Below, in pieces: positions 61,886 to 64,000 of a stretch of DNA of 64,000 nucleotides (position 1 is the first letter of the stretch; each line of letters begins with the position of its first letter). The translations under genes were made by a program, and so were the position numbers. Source of the DNA: Granulicella cerasi (GTDB lineage Bacteria; Acidobacteriota; Terriglobia; Terriglobales; Acidobacteriaceae). The stretch covers positions 62,001 to 126,000 of the forward strand of contig NZ_JAGSYD010000004.1 of the NCBI RefSeq assembly GCF_025685575.1. Direction: 5' to 3'. Below the pieces are notes generated by a model. It made no database searches. It was given only the letters and a program-made list of their open reading frames with translations, and was not told the origin of the DNA.

Positions 61886-63385
61886 CTACGCGTTCATTGA
61901 GGTCGTTTCCTGAGCCTTGGTCGAAGCGTCCTCGCGGGCCTTGCGCACCATGTCGTTGCGCTCCTTGCGCAGCTTCATGTAGCTCTTGGCTTCCTCGTAG
62001 AGACGGGGAACGTCGCGGTTCACGATCGCCTTCCAGACCACGCGGAACGCAGCCTTGGGACGGAAGTAGTATTCGTCGTAGAACTTGTGCACCATCTCCA
62101 TGACGTAATCGACAGGCAGGCCAGGGTACTCGATGTGAGCCATCTGGTGACCGCCGTGGTCGTTCATGTCCTTGTTGGTGATGTAGTTGTTCTTGTCGGC
62201 GAAGTCGTAGAACTCGGTGCCGGGGAAAGCGTGCGCGATGGAAACCTGAATCGTTTCGCAATCAAGCTGCTTGGCGAACTCGATCGTGTTGCGGATTGAT
62301 TCCTTGGTTTCGCCCGGCAGGCCGAGGATGAAGTCGGCATGGATGACGAGGCCGAGGTCGTGGCAGTTCTTGACGAACTCGCGTGCGCGCTCGACGGTGG
62401 CACCCTTCTTGATGTTCTTCAGGATCTGCGGATCGCCGGACTCGAAGCCCACGATGAGCAGGCGGCAGCCCGCTTCCTTCATCGCCTTCAGGGTCTCGTA
62501 GCTGGTGGTCACACGCGAGGTGCAGCTCCAGGTGAGGCCGAGCGGCTTCAACTTCTCGCAGAGCTCGATCGTGCGGCCCTGCTGAATGTTGAAGGTGTCG
62601 TCGTCGAAGAAGAATTCCTTCACATGCGGGAAGGCTTCCTTCGCCCACTTCATTTCAGCGGCGACGTCGTCGGTCGAGCGCTTGCGCCAAGCGTGGCCGG
62701 AGAGCGTCTGCGGCCAGAGGCAGAAGGTGCACTGCGCCGGGCAGCCGCGCGTGGAGTACAGCGCGATGTAGGGGTGCAGCAGGAACGGCACGTTGTACTT
62801 GGTGACGTCGAGGTCACGCTGATAGATCTTGGTCGCCCAGGGCATCGCATCGAGGTCTTCGACCTGCGGGCGGTCCGGGTTGTGCTGGATCACGCCATTC
62901 TCGTCCTTGTAGGAGAGGCCGAGAATCTCGTTGATCGGCTTGCGGTTCGCGAAGTCGACGATGGTGTAGTCGAACTCACGACGGCAGATGAAGTCGATCG
63001 CCGCGCACTCGTTGAGCGCACGCTCGGGGTCGGTGGTGACCGGCGGTCCGACAAAGGCGATCTTGATGGTCGGGTGCGCAGCCTTGATGGCGTTGGCGAG
63101 CGCGTGATCGCTGGACCAGCCCACCGTCGAGGTAAAGAGCACGAGGAACTCGTAGTCCTTAGCGATCTCGATGGTTTCCTGCGCGGAGACGTGATGCGGC
63201 GGAGCATCGAGAAGGCGCGAGCCTTCGAGCATGCCAGCCGGATAGGTCAGCCAAACGGGGTACCAGTAAGATTCGATCTCGCGAGTAGCAGGCCAGCGGG
63301 AGCTGGCGCCACCGTCAAAGTTCTCAAAGGAAGGCGGGTTCAGGAGCAGTGTCTTTAGGGGCTTCACAGGCTTAGATTTTACCAT
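61886..63385 (-). CDS. hpnJ: Hopanoid-associated B12-binding radical SAM protein HpnJ
   Basis: About 499 residues. The N-terminal B12-binding-like domain begins LLLNPPSFENFDGGASSRWP and contains REIESYWYPVWLTYPAGMLE, a hallmark of HpnJ. The radical SAM cluster is in STRGCPAQCTFCLWPQT. HpnJ acts late in hopanoid side-chain processing (linked to bacteriohopanetetrol cyclitol ether formation). No other hopanoid gene is in the window. ATG 63385 lacks a Shine-Dalgarno sequence; TTG 63430 or a later GTG are alternatives. A TolC-like gene lies upstream on the same strand. Confidence 0.9.
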   Translation of the reverse strand: MVKSKPVKPLKTLLLNPPSFENFDGGASSRWPATREIESYWYPVWLTYPAGMLEGSRLLDAPPHHVSAQETIEIAKDYEFLVLFTSTVGWSSDHALANAIKAAHPTIKIAFVGPPVTTDPERALNECAAIDFICRREFDYTIVDFANRKPINEILGLSYKDENGVIQHNPDRPQVEDLDAMPWATKIYQRDLDVTKYNVPFLLHPYIALYSTRGCPAQCTFCLWPQTLSGHAWRKRSTDDVAAEMKWAKEAFPHVKEFFFDDDTFNIQQGRTIELCEKLKPLGLTWSCTSRVTTSYETLKAMKEAGCRLLIVGFESGDPQILKNIKKGATVERAREFVKNCHDLGLVIHADFILGLPGETKESIRNTIEFAKQLDCETIQVSIAHAFPGTEFYDFADKNNYITNKDMNDHGGHQMAHIEYPGLPVDYVMEMVHKFYDEYYFRPKAAFRVVWKAIVNRDVPRLYEEAKSYMKLRKERNDMVRKAREDASTKAQETTSMNA

Positions 63386-63451
63386 TTCGGCAATGGCTGC
63401 GCTGGGAGGATGCTCGTTTGGTACGGGCAATCATCAGTTAAGGGGGTCGTG

Positions 63452-64000
63452 CTAGTGGATGGCTGTGCGGAGCCAGCTCGAAAGCTGGCCGGTCTGGCGC
63501 ATCAGCGACACTTCGGTCTGCAGAAGCTGTTGCTTGGCCTTGAGCAGGTCAAGCTCCTTCTGGGCGATGTTAAGGCGAGCCTTTTCCTCGTCCTTCGGCG
63601 TGAGGGGAGCCTGGCCATTGCTCACCTCGCCAGCCTCCGGACGTAGCTGAATCAAAACGGTTTCCAGCGTATCGCGAGCCTCATCGACGTCATCCTGCGC
63701 GGCTTCGGCGTTCAACTCAAGCTCGGTCGCTGAGGTCTTCAGCTTCAGGCGTCCCTCCATGAACTGGTCGCGAGCGCGGAGGGCGTCGAAGTGCGCCTTG
63801 CGGGCTTCTGCGGCAGACTCGCGGGCTTTGGCGCGGTGCGTCTGGTCGAGCAGCGGAAGGTTGATCTGGATGCCGAGGGAAAGAGAGTTGCGGCTCAGAT
63901 CATCCTTCTTGAAGGCCGGGTAATAGGTCGAATAGCTGGAAAAGTCGGTGGTAATGCGGGCGTAGTTTGCGCCGAAGCCGACGATGGGGCGATAGAGATA
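63452..64000 (-). CDS. TolC-family outer-membrane protein, 5'-truncated by the window edge
   Basis: The frame is open to base 64000, reading YLYRPIVGFGANYARITTDF, and ends at TAG 63452-63454, so 182 C-terminal residues are visible. RNSLSLGIQINLPLLDQTHR is the typical beta-strand/turn of the second outer-membrane-efflux repeat. Long Ala/Glu/Leu-rich helices follow (RAKARESAAEARKAHFDALR). It resembles acidobacterial TolC-like proteins. An ATG at 63760 is internal. It lies 66 bases upstream of the hpnJ-type start, possibly cotranscribed. Confidence 0.75.
   Translation of the reverse strand, partial: YLYRPIVGFGANYARITTDFSSYSTYYPAFKKDDLSRNSLSLGIQINLPLLDQTHRAKARESAAEARKAHFDALRARDQFMEGRLKLKTSATELELNAEAAQDDVDEARDTLETVLIQLRPEAGEVSNGQAPLTPKDEEKARLNIAQKELDLLKAKQQLLQTEVSLMRQTGQLSSWLRTAIH

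Noticed and set aside
1-64000. CRISPR arrays, rRNA and tRNA genes, insertion sequences, prophage
   Set aside because: I found no regular repeat-spacer array, no conserved rRNA segments, no tRNA T-loop pattern in the gaps and no transposase or integrase motif. A tRNA scan would be needed to exclude a weak candidate.

Overview
The window looks like a stretch of chromosome from a soil acidobacterium of the Terriglobus/Granulicella/Edaphobacter kind (family Acidobacteriaceae). The reasons are its high G+C content, two very large TonB-dependent receptors with an N-terminal carboxypeptidase-regulatory-like domain, a dense set of Tat-exported glycoside hydrolases, FG-GAP/Ig-like exported proteins, an acidobacterial-type membrane protein with an N-terminal conserved module, and an HpnJ hopanoid gene. 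This is inferred from gene content; no rRNA or tRNA gene is present to confirm it.

Positions 1-23,800 form a carbohydrate-utilisation island. It holds a partial CBM9-like protein, a LacI-family repressor, a TonB receptor followed by a GH35 beta-galactosidase, a divergent GH78-type alpha-L-rhamnosidase, and a GH127/DUF1680 protein. A second run on the minus strand follows: NHL-like lipoprotein, TonB receptor, GH79-like, GH18-like and GH20. The enzyme set (GH78, GH79, GH35, GH127) fits the removal of arabinogalactan-protein side chains. Three LacI-type operators (consensus close to TRGWAWCGTTTCCA) lie in front of the receptor/GH35, GH78 and GH127 units, which ties them into one probable regulon.

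Positions 23,890-33,553 hold a six-gene minus-strand export operon (257-aa exported protein, DUF190, TolC, lipoprotein adaptor, RND pump, MgtC/SapB). It is divergent from an OmpR-type response regulator and sensor kinase. Three in-phase 11-bp repeats of CCTTACA sit in the shared promoter.

Positions 33,600-46,541 are mostly housekeeping: a small zinc-ribbon protein, miaB, a bifunctional nuclease, aroA downstream of a UdgX-like uracil-DNA glycosylase and a DNA-repair radical SAM protein, a relic of a PhnB-like gene, hpt, lgt, and an EAL phosphodiesterase. A SAM riboswitch then controls a threonine-synthase-family enzyme coupled to a MoaD/ThiS-type sulfur carrier. This pair is the most interesting system in the window: the arrangement suggests that the enzyme makes homocysteine from a protein thiocarboxylate instead of, or in addition to, making threonine. 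PurU follows.

Positions 46,555-64,000 contain a giant FG-GAP/Ig-like exported protein, methylmalonate-semialdehyde dehydrogenase with a nearby XRE-cupin regulator, an NHEJ pair (Ku and LigD), two small membrane proteins, topoisomerase IB, a PAS sensor kinase, an alkaline-phosphatase-superfamily phosphodiesterase, HpnJ, and the C-terminal part of a TolC-like protein cut by the window edge. Several strong hairpin terminators separate these units.
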